Source: Paucibacter sp. Y2R2-4 (GTDB lineage Bacteria; Pseudomonadota; Gammaproteobacteria; Burkholderiales; Burkholderiaceae_C). Taken from it: a stretch of 64,000 nucleotides of DNA. The stretch is taken from contig NZ_JAJIRO010000002.1 in the NCBI RefSeq assembly GCF_025717535.1, positions 372,001 to 436,000 on the forward strand, in the 5' to 3' direction. Below the pieces are notes generated by a model, which saw only the letters and a list, made by a program, of their open reading frames with translations, ran no database searches and was not told where the DNA came from. Below, in pieces: positions 8,794 to 17,570 of this stretch. Position 1 is the first letter of the stretch, and every line of letters begins with the position of its first letter. The position numbers and the translations under genes were made by a program.

Positions 8794-11088
8794 TCAATTC
8801 ACCTTGAACCGTGCCACCGATGCCTTCAAGGCATCGGCCGAGCGCGACAACTCATGCACCATTTGGGCGGTGGAGCGTGTGCCCTCGCTGGTCTGCTCGG
8901 TCACGGCAAAAATGTGCTGAATATTCGAAGCCACTTCATTGGCGGACCGGGCTTCGCTGAGCGCCTGGCCGGAAATCTGCGCGATCAACTCATCCAGACG
9001 ACGCGACACCGAGTCGATCTCTTCCAGCGCACGGCCGGCCGCATCGGACAAGCGCGTGCCCTGCACCACGCCCAGAGTCGAGCGCTCCATGGCGGCCACC
9101 GCATCGTGGGTGTCGGTCTGAATGGTCTTCACCAGCGCCGCAATGCGTCGCGTCGCATCGCCCGAGCGTTCCGCCAGGCGCTGCACTTCCTCAGCCACCA
9201 CCGAGAAGCCCCGTCCGGCCTCGCCGGCCGAAGCCGCTTGAATGGCGGCGTTCAGCGCCAGCACATTGGTTTGTTCGGTAATGTCAGAGATCAACTCGGT
9301 GATCTCGCCGATTTCTTGCGAAGACTCGCCCAGGCGCTTGATGCGTTTGGAGGTCTCTTGGATGTGCTCGCGGATGGAGTTCATGCCGCTGATATTGTTC
9401 TGCATGGCCTGCAGGCCCGACTCGGCCGCTTCGCGAGATTGGCGCGCCACCGTGGCCGTGGCCTGGGCTTGATTCGACACCTCATTGATGCGGCCAGCCA
9501 TCAAGAGCACGGCCTCGCCGGTAGAGCGGATCTCATGCAACTGCTCTTTAGACGCCGCCAGCAGATCGGTGGAGGTCTGATCCACCTGACCGGTGGTGTC
9601 GGTCACCCGTGCTGCGGTGTTTTGCACCTGGCTGACCAGATTGCGCAGTTCTTCCACGGTGTAATTCACCGAGTCGGCAATGGCGCCGGTGATGTCTTCG
9701 GTCACCGTCGCCTGTTGCGTCAAGTCGCCTTCAGCGACCGATTGCAACTCATTCATCAAACGCAAAATCGCGGCCTGGTTGGCGTCATTGACGCGTTTGG
9801 CTTCGCGCTCCTGCGCCTCAGCCTCGGCTTTTTGCGCCTCAGCCATCTGCGCGCGTTGCGCTTGGTCGGCCACATAAAAGCGCAGAAAGCCCAGCGCACC
9901 GACCACCAGGGCGGCCAGCGAGGCCAACATCAAGGCAATCAGCCAGACGCTGACGCCACCGGCTTTTTCCAACTCCAAAGCGACTTGTTCCAGCCCTTTG
10001 CGCAGCGCTTCGCTGTCGGCCAAGATGCTGGTCTGCGCTTCACGCGCCGAGACCAGGCCTTGCAAATTACCCAAGATAGAACTGGCCTGGCTGCGCGTTT
10101 GTTCGTATTGCTTAAGCAAAGTGGTCAAACGGGTGCGCATCTGCGCATCTTTGGCCGCGCTCAGCTTCAGTTCCGAGCTGCCATTGAGCAGCGCTTCGGT
10201 AATCAGCTTGAAAGAGTTCAAATCCTTGCCGAGCAGGAAGACAGCCTCGGGGCTCACGCCCTCTTGCGTCAAGAATTCGTTGGCGCTCTTGCCAATGCGC
10301 TGGGTCAACATCACCAACTGGCCCGCAGCGGAGATTTCGGCGGCCGAAGCCCCCTGCTGCAAAGCCTCGGCGGCCACGGCATCGGCACTTTCCAACAGAT
10401 CCGACGACTGGCGGTTGATGGCCCGCAAGGACAGGCCCACCTCGGTCAAGACTTTTTCCTGGGACTGCACCAACTGGCCGTTCTTCTCGGCGCGCTGCAC
10501 CAACGGCAATACGGCCTCCAAGCTCGGCTGCACCGCTGCTGGCGCAATCACCAAATCACTACCGCCACTGCGCAGACTGCCGACCACCGCGCTGAGCGTG
10601 CTGACGCTTTCACGCAATTCGGCAAAAGCAACGGGGTTGCCCACCAACGCAGCCGAAACCGACTTGGCCATGCGCTGCGACTGCATCAAGGCCTGACCGG
10701 TGGCACGCACCTGAGCCGCATTGCGGGAGCCGCCGAGCAAGCTCAAGCTCACCGTGGCCGCGGTTCCGAGCAAGCCCAGCGCCACCAAGAGCGTCAAAAC
10801 GGCCTGGCGGCGGCCGCTCTTATTCGGTGTGTGCAAAGGACGAGGCTCAGACACCGTGGAGGTGGTGCTGGCAAAGGTTGCGGTGGTTTCGCCAAATTCG
10901 GTGCTGACGACTTCGGTCGGCAGCGCTTCAGAAATGATGGACGCCTCGCCGGGGCGGCTGCTGGTCGACGCCTGACCTTGGGTTGAAAGCGGCGCCAGAT
11001 CGCTTGCACCGCCCGGCGACCGAGGCGCCTCACGCGAGGCGTCGGTATCGGTCTTGCCCAGGTTCTTGATCTTGTCCAGGAAGCTCAT
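8794..11088 (-). CDS. pilJ: PilJ, methyl-accepting chemotaxis protein of type IV pili
   Basis: Inner-membrane chemoreceptor of 764 residues feeding ChpA. A cytoplasmic leader of about 80 residues precedes the first membrane segment (AVLTLLVALGLLGTAATVSL). Two PilJ-type periplasmic four-helix modules follow (repeated AQVRATGQALMQSQRMAKSV and GQLVMLTQRIGKSANEFL patterns), then a second membrane segment (VWLIALMLASLAALVVGALG), a HAMP-like linker and an MCP signalling hairpin with the conserved tip (ERSGDATRRIAALVKTIQ region and AGRGFSVVAEEVQRLAERS). The ATG at 11088 (MSFLDKIKNLGKT) has GAGGGTG directly upstream and is preferred over the in-frame start at 11121. It is fourth in the pilG-pilH-pilI-pilJ-chpA operon. 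Confidence 0.93.
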   Translation of the reverse strand: MSFLDKIKNLGKTDTDASREAPRSPGGASDLAPLSTQGQASTSSRPGEASIISEALPTEVVSTEFGETTATFASTTSTVSEPRPLHTPNKSGRRQAVLTLLVALGLLGTAATVSLSLLGGSRNAAQVRATGQALMQSQRMAKSVSAALVGNPVAFAELRESVSTLSAVVGSLRSGGSDLVIAPAAVQPSLEAVLPLVQRAEKNGQLVQSQEKVLTEVGLSLRAINRQSSDLLESADAVAAEALQQGASAAEISAAGQLVMLTQRIGKSANEFLTQEGVSPEAVFLLGKDLNSFKLITEALLNGSSELKLSAAKDAQMRTRLTTLLKQYEQTRSQASSILGNLQGLVSAREAQTSILADSEALRKGLEQVALELEKAGGVSVWLIALMLASLAALVVGALGFLRFYVADQAQRAQMAEAQKAEAEAQEREAKRVNDANQAAILRLMNELQSVAEGDLTQQATVTEDITGAIADSVNYTVEELRNLVSQVQNTAARVTDTTGQVDQTSTDLLAASKEQLHEIRSTGEAVLLMAGRINEVSNQAQATATVARQSREAAESGLQAMQNNISGMNSIREHIQETSKRIKRLGESSQEIGEITELISDITEQTNVLALNAAIQAASAGEAGRGFSVVAEEVQRLAERSGDATRRIAALVKTIQTDTHDAVAAMERSTLGVVQGTRLSDAAGRALEEIDSVSRRLDELIAQISGQALSEARSANEVASNIQHIFAVTEQTSEGTRSTAQMVHELSRSADALKASVARFKVN

Positions 11089-11151
11089 CTCACCCTCGTG
11101 ATGTCGTGTGTTTGCCAGCACTCGGCCAGCCTAGTTCTTGCTAACTCCGAA

Positions 11152-11706
11152 TCAAACCACAACCTGCAAGAACTGTTCATGCTTTGAAAGGGCATCCAAA
11201 TGCAGTTGTTGCCACGATCGACCTTCGCTATCCCGCATCCGTGGGCCTGCAAAACGTGGCCGCGCGCCCGGCAGCAGCTCATGCGGCAGCGGTGCTTCGG
11301 CTTGCAACTGCTCGTCCGCGCGCAGACCAACTAGGCGATCAACCAGCAGGGCGCAATTGATATTCAGATCGGGATTCAAAGACACCAAGCGGGTTTGCGC
11401 CGCATCGCTGCGCAACTCAAGGCGCGGACTGCTCTCTCGCAGGCCCAGAAACACCGCCAGATCAATCACGGTGAACAGCCCGCCGCGCAGATTGGCCACC
11501 CCGGCCAACCAAGCTTGCGAGTAAGGCACTGGCTTCAAAGCCACCGGCGTAAAAATCTCGGCGGCCTCTTTCAAGGACAGCAAGAGACCATAACCGGCGC
11601 ATTCGACGGCCAGCCAATTGGCGACTTGGGTCTGCTGCTCGCGCGCCGCTTGCATGCGCTGCGCCAGACGTTGTTGAAGTTCTCGCAGGGCTTGCTTATT
11701 GCTCAT
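11152..11706 (-). CDS. pilI: PilI, CheW-like adaptor
   Basis: A 184-residue soluble adaptor that should link PilJ to ChpA. A basic, Gln-rich N-terminal helix (about 1-30) is followed by a CheW domain containing GYGLLLSLKEAAEIFTPVAL, WLAGVANLRGGLFTVIDLAV and a late strand with DLNINCALLVDRLVGL. The order and the G-x-x-N-L-R-G motif are typical of CheW/PilI. It starts 27 bases after pilH and is followed after 63 bases by pilJ. No clear ribosome binding site is seen before the ATG at 11706, so translation may depend on pilH. Confidence 0.9.
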   Translation of the reverse strand: MSNKQALRELQQRLAQRMQAAREQQTQVANWLAVECAGYGLLLSLKEAAEIFTPVALKPVPYSQAWLAGVANLRGGLFTVIDLAVFLGLRESSPRLELRSDAAQTRLVSLNPDLNINCALLVDRLVGLRADEQLQAEAPLPHELLPGARPRFAGPRMRDSEGRSWQQLHLDALSKHEQFLQVVV

Positions 11707-11733
11707 GGCGCAGATGTGAAGGAGAAGTCTGGC

Positions 11734-12099
11734 TCAGCCCAGCGCCTTGATCTTGGCCAAAAGCTCTTCGGCCTTGACCGGTTTGACCACATAGTCGCGC
11801 GCGCCTTGGCGCATGCCCCAGACCTTGTCGGTCTCTTGGTTCTTGCTGGTGCACATGATCACCGGCACGGCGGCAAAGCGCTCGTCGCGGGTGATGGTGC
11901 GCGTCAGCTGGAAGCCGTTTTGACCCGGCATCACCACATCCATCAAGATCAGGTCGGGCGTTTCTTCGGCCAGGCGCTTCATCGCCTCTTCGCCGTTCTC
12001 GGCGGTGCGCACCGAGTAGCCGCGCTTGATCAAAAGATCGCTCAGCACATGCAACTCAGTCTTGGAATCATCAACCAGCAGGATTTTGTGAATAGGCAT
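11734..12099 (-). CDS. pilH: PilH, single-domain response regulator
   Basis: A stand-alone CheY-like receiver of 121 residues. The acid pocket is in ILLVDDSK, the phospho-acceptor is Asp54 (LILMDVVMPGQNGF), the conserved Thr/Ser lies in VIMCTSK and the Lys in YVVKPVKAEELL. In the Pseudomonas Pil-Chp system PilH counteracts PilG by affecting retraction and phosphate flow; the same role is assumed here from family and position. GAGGA lies about 7 bases before the ATG. It is the second gene of the operon. Confidence 0.92.
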   Translation of the reverse strand: MPIHKILLVDDSKTELHVLSDLLIKRGYSVRTAENGEEAMKRLAEETPDLILMDVVMPGQNGFQLTRTITRDERFAAVPVIMCTSKNQETDKVWGMRQGARDYVVKPVKAEELLAKIKALG

Positions 12100-12191
12100 C
12101 GCGATTCCTCAGGCAGCGCCAATGGCTGCAGCGGCAAAACTGTCGGCAAGGAGGGAAAGTACGGCGGGCGCAAAGCCCCAGGCGGCGCGCA

Positions 12192-12596
12192 TCAGGCCTC
12201 GCGCCGGTGCATTTGCACCGTCTGCAGCAATTGATCCTTGGTGAAAGGCTTGGTGAGGTAGTCTTGAGAGCCCACCATGCGGCCACGCGCCTTGTCGAAC
12301 AGCCCGTCCTTGCTGGACAGCATCACCACCGGCACGCCAGCAAAGATGGGGTTGCGCTTGATGATGGCGCAGGTTTGATAGCCATCTAGGCGCGGCATCA
12401 AGATGTCGCAAAACACCAGGTCGGGCTGGAATTCGCTCAGCTTGGCTAGCGCATCAAAGCCGTCCTCGGCGAGCACCACATCGTGGCCGCCCTGCTTCAG
12501 GAAAATTTCAGCGCTGCGGCGAATCGTGTTGCTGTCATCAATGACCAACACTTTGGCGGCATATGCGCGGCTGCCTTCAGGAACTTGCAGGTCCAA
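12192..12596 (-). CDS. pilG: PilG, single-domain response regulator
   Basis: First gene of the pilus chemosensory operon: a 134-residue CheY-like receiver with KVLVIDDSNTIRRSAEI, phospho-acceptor Asp64 (LVFCDILMPRLDGYQ), VVMLSSKDG and YLTKPFTKDQLL. In the homologous system PilG promotes pilus extension and cAMP output. The start at 12596 is a TTG codon. It is supported by a strong GAGGAG eight bases upstream and by the length of the N-terminus before the receiver. A 92-base gap separates it from pilH, the longest spacing in the operon. Confidence 0.9.
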   Translation of the reverse strand: MDLQVPEGSRAYAAKVLVIDDSNTIRRSAEIFLKQGGHDVVLAEDGFDALAKLSEFQPDLVFCDILMPRLDGYQTCAIIKRNPIFAGVPVVMLSSKDGLFDKARGRMVGSQDYLTKPFTKDQLLQTVQMHRREA

Positions 12597-12698
12597 GCTT
12601 GTCTCTCCTCAAAGCCAACAAGGCACTCAAGCACCCCGGCTGCCGCAGTATGCCCGTCGGCCGAGCGCTTGATCAGAAGAACAAGCCCCGAGATCGCA

Positions 12699-12893
12699 TC
12701 AAATTGCAACCATCTCGAAGTCGTCCTTGCGGGCGCCGCACTCGGGGCAAGTCCAGTTCATATCAACGGCGGCCCAGGGCGTACCGGGCGGAATTCCGTG
12801 CTCCGGATCCCCCGCGGCCTCGTCGTAAATCCAGCCACAAATCAGGCACATCCAGGTACTTGGGTTGCTCACGATGGGGTTCTTTTTGCTCAC
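12699..12893 (-). CDS. Rubredoxin
   Basis: Small electron-transfer protein of about 64 residues holding one iron in a Cys4 site. The pairs are MCLICGWIYDEAAGDPEHG and NWTCPECGARKDDFEMV, with the usual aromatic residues between them. I start it at the GTG at 12893, since a GTG at 12872 would also give a complete rubredoxin and no ATG exists upstream of the domain. The long ATG-initiated reading frame that includes it runs across the opposite thiD gene and is unlikely. It is 102 bases upstream of pilG on the same strand and divergent from thiD, an arrangement known from other Burkholderiales. Confidence 0.88.
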   Translation of the reverse strand: MSKKNPIVSNPSTWMCLICGWIYDEAAGDPEHGIPPGTPWAAVDMNWTCPECGARKDDFEMVAI

Positions 12894-13040
12894 TACAATG
12901 CAAAGATTGTAGCCACGCCGGCAAGTCCGCCGTGGCGGGTGAATCGGCAAGGACGCAACAGCGAATCCGTTCGCTTTGCACGTTTTGCACGATTCTCCCG
13001 CCCTCGGATCCGGTGCGGTCTTGCCGCCTGCGGCCAGCCC

Positions 13041-13068
13041 ATTGCAGTCATCATTGCAGTCATTGCAG
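13041..13068. repeat. Short direct repeats of ATTGCAG upstream of the thiD-like gene
   Basis: The heptamer ATTGCAG occurs three times within 28 bases, at starts 13041, 13053 and 13062, twice followed by TCA. It lies 46-73 bases before the kinase start, in the region shared with the divergent rubredoxin. It could be a regulator site or simple slippage; no family is recognised. Confidence 0.35.
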
Positions 13069-13113
13069 CAGCTAATCATTACTGCAGAACCCGACCGATC
13101 GCGCCGCAAACCT

Positions 13114-14088
13114 ATGAGCAAAACACCCTCCCCCACAGCAAGCGCTGTTGACCCGACCCTGCCGCCCGAAGGCCAGGAGGAGGCCCAGGCACCGGCTTGT
13201 GTGATGAGCTTCAACGCCAGCGAGGCCAGCGGTGCCAGCGGCTTGGCCTGCGATGTCGCAACGATTGCCGCCATGGGCGCACACTGCCTGCCGGTGGTGA
13301 CGGCCATCGTCATGCGCGACACCGCCGAAGCCTTCGAGCACCACACCCTGGACGCCGACACCATCGCCGAACAAGCGCGCTTGATTCTTGAAGATGTGCC
13401 CATCACCGCCTGGAAAGTCGGCTTTCTCGGCAGCCCCGAAGGCGTCAGCGCTGTGGCCGAGGTTTTGAGCGACTACCCCGATGTGCCGCTGGTGGCCTAT
13501 TTGCCGAATGTGTCTTGGCTGGATGAAGAGCAGCAGCAAAGCTATCTGGATGCCTTCCGCGAGCTGGTGCTGCCGCAAACCCATGTGCTGGTGGGCAACC
13601 ACAAAACCTTGACCGATTTCTTGCTGCCCGACTGGGACGCCGACCGCCCCGCTTCGCCGCGTGAGCTGGCCGTGGCCGCCGGCCAGCATGGCGCCGCCCA
13701 TGTGCTGGTGACCGGCATCGGCTTGGCCAATCAGTTTGTCGACAATGTGTTGGCCAATCCGCAAGGCCCCATCACCGGCGAGAAGTTCGAGCGCTTTGAG
13801 GTCAACTTCATTGGCGCGGGCGACACCTTGTCGGCCTCTCTGGCCGCCCTGCTCTCGGTGGGCGCCGAAATCCACTCGGCCGTCGGCGAAGCCCTGTCCT
13901 TCCTGGACCAAGCGCTGGACGCGGGCTTTCGCCCCGGCATGGGCAATGCCGTCCCCGACCGTTTCTTCTGGGCCTTGCCGCCCGAAGAAGGTGACGAGAT
14001 CGAGGCCATGCCTGGCGTACCTGTTGAAGCGCCCAGCCTCAGCGTCGAGGACACAACGCCCACGCGCCCGCCTCGCCGCATGCATTGA
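13114..14088 (+). CDS. ThiD-like hydroxymethylpyrimidine/phosphomethylpyrimidine kinase, divergent
   Basis: A 324-residue ribokinase-fold protein of the ThiD family, which phosphorylates the pyrimidine precursor of thiamine. Supporting motifs are LACDVATIAAMGAHCLPVVT (the ThiD QADxxTFxxxGVxGxxVxT region), KVGFLGSPEGVSAVAEVL and C-terminal GAGDTLSASLAALL. It departs from classical ThiD in three places. The N-terminal SGGAGIQAD loop reads ASEASGASGLACD, the DPVM motif is replaced by LPNVSW, and GTGC is GAGD. Its substrate may therefore differ. The ATG at 13114 removes an unlikely 46-residue extension. It lies 60 bases before hemL. The name ThiD is tentative. Confidence 0.75.
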   Translation: MSKTPSPTASAVDPTLPPEGQEEAQAPACVMSFNASEASGASGLACDVATIAAMGAHCLPVVTAIVMRDTAEAFEHHTLDADTIAEQARLILEDVPITAWKVGFLGSPEGVSAVAEVLSDYPDVPLVAYLPNVSWLDEEQQQSYLDAFRELVLPQTHVLVGNHKTLTDFLLPDWDADRPASPRELAVAAGQHGAAHVLVTGIGLANQFVDNVLANPQGPITGEKFERFEVNFIGAGDTLSASLAALLSVGAEIHSAVGEALSFLDQALDAGFRPGMGNAVPDRFFWALPPEEGDEIEAMPGVPVEAPSLSVEDTTPTRPPRRMH

Positions 14089-14117
14089 TTGATCGACGGA
14101 TTGATTGATTGATTGAT
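14084..14117. repeat. ATTG/TTGA tetranucleotide repeat between thiD-like gene and hemL
   Basis: A short microsatellite: ATTGATTGATCGA followed by GGATTGATTGATTGATTGATC. It spans the stop codon of the upstream gene and ends 31 bases before the hemL start. Slippage here could alter leader length without touching either reading frame. Confidence 0.6.
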
Positions 14118-14148
14118 CTTTTCTATTCAGACACCCTCTGCAGTTTCC

Positions 14149-15435
14149 ATGTCTCAAAACCAAGTCTTGTTCGAACGCGCCCAAAAGGTCATCCCTGGCG
14201 GCGTGAACTCCCCAGTGCGCGCCTTCCGTGCGGTGGGCGGCACGCCGCGCTTTATCAAGCGTGGCGACGGCGCTTATATCTATGACGCCGACGGCCAGCG
14301 CTATATCGACTACATCGGCTCCTGGGGCCCGATGATTCTGGGCCACGGCCACCCCGCCGTGCTGGAAGCCGTCACCCAGGCCGCGCAAGAAGGCTTCTCT
14401 TTTGGCGCGCCGACCGAGCGTGAGATCGAGCTGGCCGAAGAGATCTTGAAGCTGGTGCCCAGCATGGAGCAGGTGCGCCTGGTGTCTTCCGGCACCGAGG
14501 CGACCATGAGCGCCATCCGCCTGGCACGCGGTGCCACCGGTCGCAGCAAGTTCATCAAGTTCGAAGGCTGCTACCACGGCCACACCGACGCCTTGCTGGT
14601 CAAGGCAGGGTCAGGTCTTGCCACCTTCGGCCACCCGACCAGCGCCGGCGTGCCGGCCGAAGTGGCCCAGCACACCCTGGTGCTGGAGTTCAACCACCTG
14701 CCCCAGTTAGAAGAAGCCTTTGCCCTGCACGGCAAGGAGCTGGCCTGCGTGATCATCGAGCCGATCGCCGGCAATATGAATTTCGTGCGCACGCAAACGG
14801 CGTACATGAAGCGCCTGCGCGAGCTTTGCACCGAGCACGGCGCCTTGCTGGTGCTGGATGAGGTGATGACCGGCTTCCGCGTCGGTCTGCACAGCGCCCA
14901 AGGCCATTACGCCAGCCTGATCCCCGGCTTCAAGCCCGATATCAGCGTCTTCGGCAAGGTCATCGGCGGCGGCATGCCCCTGGCCGCCTTTGGCGCCAGC
15001 CGCGAGATCATGAAACATCTGGCCCCGTTGGGCGGCGTCTACCAGGCCGGCACCCTGAGCGGCAACCCGGTGGCCACCGCCTGCGGCCTGGCCACGCTGC
15101 GCGAGATCCAAAAGCCCGGTTTCTTTGAAGACCTGTCGGCCAAGACGCGCCGGCTGGTCGACGGCTTGGCGGCGGTCGCCAAAGAGAACGGCGTGCCCTT
15201 CAGCGTGGACTGCCAGGGCGGCATGTTCGGCTTCTTCCTGATGGACCAGCTGCCACAGGAATACCAGACCGTGATGACCACCGACAAGGAGCGCTTCAAC
15301 CGCTTCTTCCACGCCATGTTGGACGCCGGCGTTTACCTGGCCCCGGCGCTGTACGAAGCCGGCTTTGTCTCCGCCGCCCACAGCGAGGCCGACATCCAGG
15401 CCACGCTGGACGCCGCTCGCCACGCCCTGCGCTGA
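14149..15435 (+). CDS. hemL: Glutamate-1-semialdehyde 2,1-aminomutase
   Basis: PLP enzyme of the C5 heme pathway converting glutamate-1-semialdehyde to 5-aminolevulinate, 428 residues as usual. Seen are the N-terminal [33 protein letters not shown] (phosphate cup), [29 protein letters not shown] and the PLP-lysine segment [18 protein letters not shown]. The ATG at 14149 (MSQNQVLFE) matches the family N-terminus better than the in-frame start at 14113. It is followed 17 bases later by a HAD phosphatase gene. Confidence 0.97.
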   Translation: MSQNQVLFERAQKVIPGGVNSPVRAFRAVGGTPRFIKRGDGAYIYDADGQRYIDYIGSWGPMILGHGHPAVLEAVTQAAQEGFSFGAPTEREIELAEEILKLVPSMEQVRLVSSGTEATMSAIRLARGATGRSKFIKFEGCYHGHTDALLVKAGSGLATFGHPTSAGVPAEVAQHTLVLEFNHLPQLEEAFALHGKELACVIIEPIAGNMNFVRTQTAYMKRLRELCTEHGALLVLDEVMTGFRVGLHSAQGHYASLIPGFKPDISVFGKVIGGGMPLAAFGASREIMKHLAPLGGVYQAGTLSGNPVATACGLATLREIQKPGFFEDLSAKTRRLVDGLAAVAKENGVPFSVDCQGGMFGFFLMDQLPQEYQTVMTTDKERFNRFFHAMLDAGVYLAPALYEAGFVSAAHSEADIQATLDAARHALR

Positions 15436-15452
15436 TCTCAGCGACCCCAGTC

Positions 15453-16130
15453 ATGCCGCACACCGGCCGCCGCTTCACCGCGGCCATCTTCGATATGGAC
15501 GGTCTGCTGCTCGACTCCGAGCGGCCCATACGTGACGCCTGGCTGCGCCAAAGCGCAGCGGCCGGCATGCCGCTATCTCCCAGCGACTATCTGCTGACCG
15601 TGGGGCGCAACCGCGCCGACTGCCTGCAGATCCTGAGCGAAAAACTCGGCTCGCGCGCTAATGCCGAAGCCATGTATGAATCGGTGGATGCCGAAGTCGA
15701 GGCGCAATTCCAAGGCCGCGGTTTTGAATTGAAGCCAGGCGCCGAAGCCCTGCTGAGCCGGTTGACGGAGCAAGGCGTGCCACTGGCCCTGGCCTCGTCT
15801 ACCCGCCATGCCGAGGTGCAGAGGCGTTTGCGCTTGGCCGGCCTGCTCGACTTCTTCGGCAGCAAGGTTCACGGCGGCGATCAGGTGCAGCGCGGCAAGC
15901 CGCATCCCGACCTGTTCTTGCTGGCGGCCCAAAGCCTTGGCATGGCTCCTGCTAATGCCTTGGTATTTGAAGACAGCAGCTACGGCGCCCAAGGCGGCCT
16001 GAGTGCCGGTATGGGCGTGGTCTTGGTGCCCGATTTGAAGCAGCCCGATCCGGCCGTGGCCGAACGGTGCACCATCTTGCCTTCTTTGAACGACGTTTTG
16101 GAACGCTGCCCGCACTGGTTCAGCGCCTGA
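15453..16130 (+). CDS. HAD-superfamily hydrolase (beta-phosphoglucomutase/phosphatase type)
   Basis: A 225-residue haloacid-dehalogenase phosphatase. Motif I is AIFDMDGLLLDSE with the nucleophile Asp and acid/base Asp two residues on. A helical cap follows (about 20-85), then motif II LALASSTR, motif III Lys in RGKPHPDLF and motif IV VFEDSSYG. This subgroup acts on small phosphorylated sugars or similar; the substrate cannot be named from sequence. It lies between hemL and mpl on the same strand with short gaps (17 and 31 bases), so a shared transcript is likely. Confidence 0.9.
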   Translation: MPHTGRRFTAAIFDMDGLLLDSERPIRDAWLRQSAAAGMPLSPSDYLLTVGRNRADCLQILSEKLGSRANAEAMYESVDAEVEAQFQGRGFELKPGAEALLSRLTEQGVPLALASSTRHAEVQRRLRLAGLLDFFGSKVHGGDQVQRGKPHPDLFLLAAQSLGMAPANALVFEDSSYGAQGGLSAGMGVVLVPDLKQPDPAVAERCTILPSLNDVLERCPHWFSA

Positions 16131-16161
16131 GCCCCTACGCTTTTCCTTTTTCTTTCTCGCC

Positions 16162-17526
16162 ATGCACATTCACATCCTCGGCATCTGCGGCACTTTCATG
16201 GGCGGCTTGGCCGCTTTGGCGCGTGAGGCGGGCCACAAGGTCACCGGCTGCGACGCCAATGTCTACCCGCCGATGAGCGATCAGCTGGAGGCCTTAGGCA
16301 TTGAGTTGATCAGCGGCTTTGGGGCCGATCAGCTGAGCCTGAAACCCGATCTTTTTGTGATCGGCAATGTGGTCACCCGTGGCGAGAAGTTCCCGCTGAT
16401 GGAAGCCATTCTGGACGCAGGCCTGCCCTACACCAGCGGCCCGCAATTCTTGGCCGAGCATGTCTTGCAAGGCCGCCATGTGCTGGCCGTAGCCGGCACG
16501 CATGGCAAGACCAGCACGACTTCGATGTTGGCCTGGATCTTGGAACACGCCGGCTTGAAGCCCGGCTTCTTGGTCGGCGGCGTGCCGCAGAACTTCGGCG
16601 TCTCGGCACGACTGGGCGAAGGCTCTAGCTTCGTCATCGAAGCCGACGAATACGACACCGCCTTCTTCGACAAGCGCAGCAAGTTTGTGCACTACCGGCC
16701 GCGCACTGCGGTGCTGAACAACCTCGAGTTCGACCACGCCGACATCTTTGCCGACCTGGCCGCCATCGAGACCCAGTTCCACCATTTGGTGCGCACCGTG
16801 CCGGCCAGTGGCCGCATCGTCGTCAATGCGCGTGAAGAGGGGCTGCAGCGCGTGCTCAGCCGCGGCTGCTGGAGTGATGTGCAGCGCTTCGGTGCGCGCA
16901 AGGAAGAAAGCGGCACGCTGCGCGCCCGCGGCGAACCGCAGGCCTTTGATGTGCTGCGTGGCAGCCTCAAAGTCGCGCGAGTCGAGTGGTCGCTGTACGG
17001 CGAGCACAACCAGCTGAACGCCTTGGCCGCGATCGCCGCCGCCGAGCATGTGGGCGTCACGCCGGAGCAAAGCGCGGCCGCACTGGCTGAGTTCAAGAAT
17101 GTGCGCCGCCGCATGGAGTTGCGCGGGGAAGTCGCTGGCATCAAGGTCTACGACGACTTCGCTCACCACCCCACCGCCATCCGCACCACGGTGAACGGCC
17201 TGCGCCGCCGCATCGCACCGGCCGAGCGCATCCTGGCCATCTTCGAGCCCCGCTCCAACACCATGAAGCTGGGCGCTATGAAGGCGCAGCTGCCCTGGGC
17301 GCTGGAAGAGGCTGACCTGAGTTTCTGCAATCAGCTGGGTCTGGACTGGGATGCCAAGGAGGCCCTGGCGCCGCTGGGCGCTCAAGCCCATGTAGGCGCG
17401 GATGTGGATGCGTTGGTGGCGGCGGTGGTCAAGCTCGCCAAGCCGGGCGACCATCTGCTGTGCATGAGCAATGGCGGCTTCGGCGGCATCCACGACAAGC
17501 TGCTGGCCGCCTTGGCCAAGCGCTGA
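16162..17526 (+). CDS. mpl: UDP-N-acetylmuramate:L-alanyl-gamma-D-glutamyl-meso-diaminopimelate ligase
   Basis: Murein-recycling ligase that joins recovered tripeptide to UDP-MurNAc. The 454-residue protein has a MurC-like N-terminal domain (HIHILGICGTFMGGLAALAR), the ATP loop VAGTHGKTSTTSMLAWIL near 113-130, the central FVIEADEYDTAFFDKRSKF typical of Mpl rather than MurC, and the C-terminal VYDDFAHHPTAI and IFEPRSNTMKLG. It is complete. It converges on the zntB-like gene, with an 11-bp hairpin between the two. Confidence 0.96.
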   Translation: MHIHILGICGTFMGGLAALAREAGHKVTGCDANVYPPMSDQLEALGIELISGFGADQLSLKPDLFVIGNVVTRGEKFPLMEAILDAGLPYTSGPQFLAEHVLQGRHVLAVAGTHGKTSTTSMLAWILEHAGLKPGFLVGGVPQNFGVSARLGEGSSFVIEADEYDTAFFDKRSKFVHYRPRTAVLNNLEFDHADIFADLAAIETQFHHLVRTVPASGRIVVNAREEGLQRVLSRGCWSDVQRFGARKEESGTLRARGEPQAFDVLRGSLKVARVEWSLYGEHNQLNALAAIAAAEHVGVTPEQSAAALAEFKNVRRRMELRGEVAGIKVYDDFAHHPTAIRTTVNGLRRRIAPAERILAIFEPRSNTMKLGAMKAQLPWALEEADLSFCNQLGLDWDAKEALAPLGAQAHVGADVDALVAAVVKLAKPGDHLLCMSNGGFGGIHDKLLAALAKR

Positions 17527-17540
17527 AATTCGGCGTTAGC

Positions 17541-17567
17541 GAGCAAGCTCGCTCGCCGAGCTTGCTC
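17541..17567. terminator. Hairpin between convergent mpl and zntB-like genes
   Basis: Perfect 11-bp inverted repeat GAGCAAGCTCG / CGAGCTTGCTC with a 5-base loop, lying 15 bases after the mpl stop and 3 bases beyond the end of the opposing gene. It has no T-run on either strand, so it is a weak or Rho-assisted terminator at best. Confidence 0.45.
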
Positions 17568-17570
17568 CAG

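Noticed and set aside
12894-13406. N-terminal extension of the rubredoxin to 235 residues
   Set aside because: The extension is antisense to the start of the ThiD-like gene and adds 170 residues with no rubredoxin counterpart.
14084-14117. Tetranucleotide repeat as a CRISPR-like or attachment site
   Set aside because: The units are only four bases with no spacers and no integrase nearby; it is a simple microsatellite.
16294-17493. 399-residue frame antisense to mpl
   Set aside because: It is a shadow of a conserved gene with no independent support.
17541-17567. Hairpin after mpl as a strong Rho-independent terminator
   Set aside because: There is no T run on either strand, so it is kept only as a weak candidate.
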